From: B8-G4 sp033720735
Lineage (GTDB): Bacteria; Bacteroidota; Bacteroidia; Chitinophagales; Saprospiraceae
Direction of reading: 5' to 3'
Assembly (NCBI GenBank): GCA_033720735.1
Contig: JAWWBX010000235.1
Coordinates: 1 to 6,964 of the forward strand
DNA length: 6,964 nucleotides
Below, piece by piece: positions 6,647-6,964 of this stretch. The translations under genes were made by a program, and so were the position numbers. The first letter of the stretch is position 1; each line of letters opens with the position of its first letter. Under the pieces are notes generated by a model, which was given only the letters and a program-made list of their open reading frames with translations, was not told where the DNA came from and ran no database searches.

Positions 6647-6964
6647 GTGCACTGAGTGAACGGGATTACGACCTGATTGACAGATATGTCACGGACAGAG
6701 CCACTCATGAGGAGTTACAGGAGGTTCAGGCTCGCATGAAGGATCCTGCGTTTCGTGCTCACCTTCAACTGATTCAGAACACAGAACACATTGTCCGCGA
6801 GCAGGCAGAGCAAAGGTTACGCAGGCGTTTCGGAGAAATCGATGCGGAAGTTCGGAGATCGCCGCTCCGGTTCAAACAGTGGTGGATCTGGTTGTTCGTG
6901 GCATTGTTGGCCATCGTGGCTGCTTTGGTCCTGCTGCGATCAGAAGATGCTGCAAGTCCGAAAG
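6643..6964 (+). CDS. single-pass membrane protein, putative anti-sigma factor (3' end outside the window)
   Basis: An open frame runs from GTG 6643 to the right edge (107 codons and one base). The GTG overlaps the sigma TGA as GTGA. Residues 8-50 read DYDLIDRYVTDRATHEELQEVQARMKDPAF and so on. This fits the helical I-x-R-Y-x(n)-E-E-L-x(n)-DPxF pattern of short N-terminal cytoplasmic domains in Bacteroidota anti-sigma-like proteins. It contains no cysteine, so it is not a zinc-binding HC2-type anti-sigma domain. A basic, charged helix (51-78, with RLRRRF) leads to one transmembrane segment, WWIWLFVALLAIVAALVLL (80-98). A polar stretch then begins on the far side. By context it should hold the sigma factor at the membrane until a signal comes. 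The C-terminal domain that would reveal the signal lies outside the window. It could also be a large membrane-anchored effector of the sigma operon. Confidence 0.75.
   Translation, partial: MSALSERDYDLIDRYVTDRATHEELQEVQARMKDPAFRAHLQLIQNTEHIVREQAEQRLRRRFGEIDAEVRRSPLRFKQWWIWLFVALLAIVAALVLLRSEDAASPK

Overview
The window most likely comes from a bacterium of the phylum Bacteroidota, plausibly Saprospiria/Lewinella-like. This rests on several signs: two exported proteins with a Gln directly after the signal peptidase site, a DUF2490-type beta-barrel, a sigma-70 family factor whose region 4 resembles the Saprospiraceae type, weak or absent Shine-Dalgarno sequences, and frequent TTG/GTG starts. The DNA is fairly GC-rich for that phylum. 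This placement was read by eye and has not been tested by database search. All nine genes lie on the + strand.

Left part (1-3031): a 5'-truncated alpha/beta hydrolase is followed after 15 bp by a small MaoC-type (R)-enoyl-CoA hydratase (PhaJ-like). Next come a TerC/Alx-family membrane protein, probably a metal (Mn) exporter, and an atypical short-chain dehydrogenase with an NAD(P)-binding fold. These look like housekeeping or metabolic genes, each opening with ATG where its start is visible.

Middle part (3115-5890): three tightly packed genes encode exported proteins. They are a PDZ-less M61-like metallopeptidase, a secreted protein with a probable PepSY-like/beta-lactamase-inhibitor-like fold, and a DUF2490-like outer-membrane beta-barrel. 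The last two overlap by 4 bp. They probably form an envelope operon. A protease with an inhibitor-like partner is an attractive but unproven reading.

Right part (5891-6964): a 192-bp gap precedes an ECF-like sigma factor and then a single-pass membrane protein that runs off the right edge. These two overlap as GTGA, so they look like a translationally coupled sigma factor and anti-sigma-like pair. A perfect 6-bp inverted repeat and a three-codon mini-ORF lie directly in front of the sigma gene and could act in its translational control. No RNA genes, mobile elements or CRISPR arrays were recognised.
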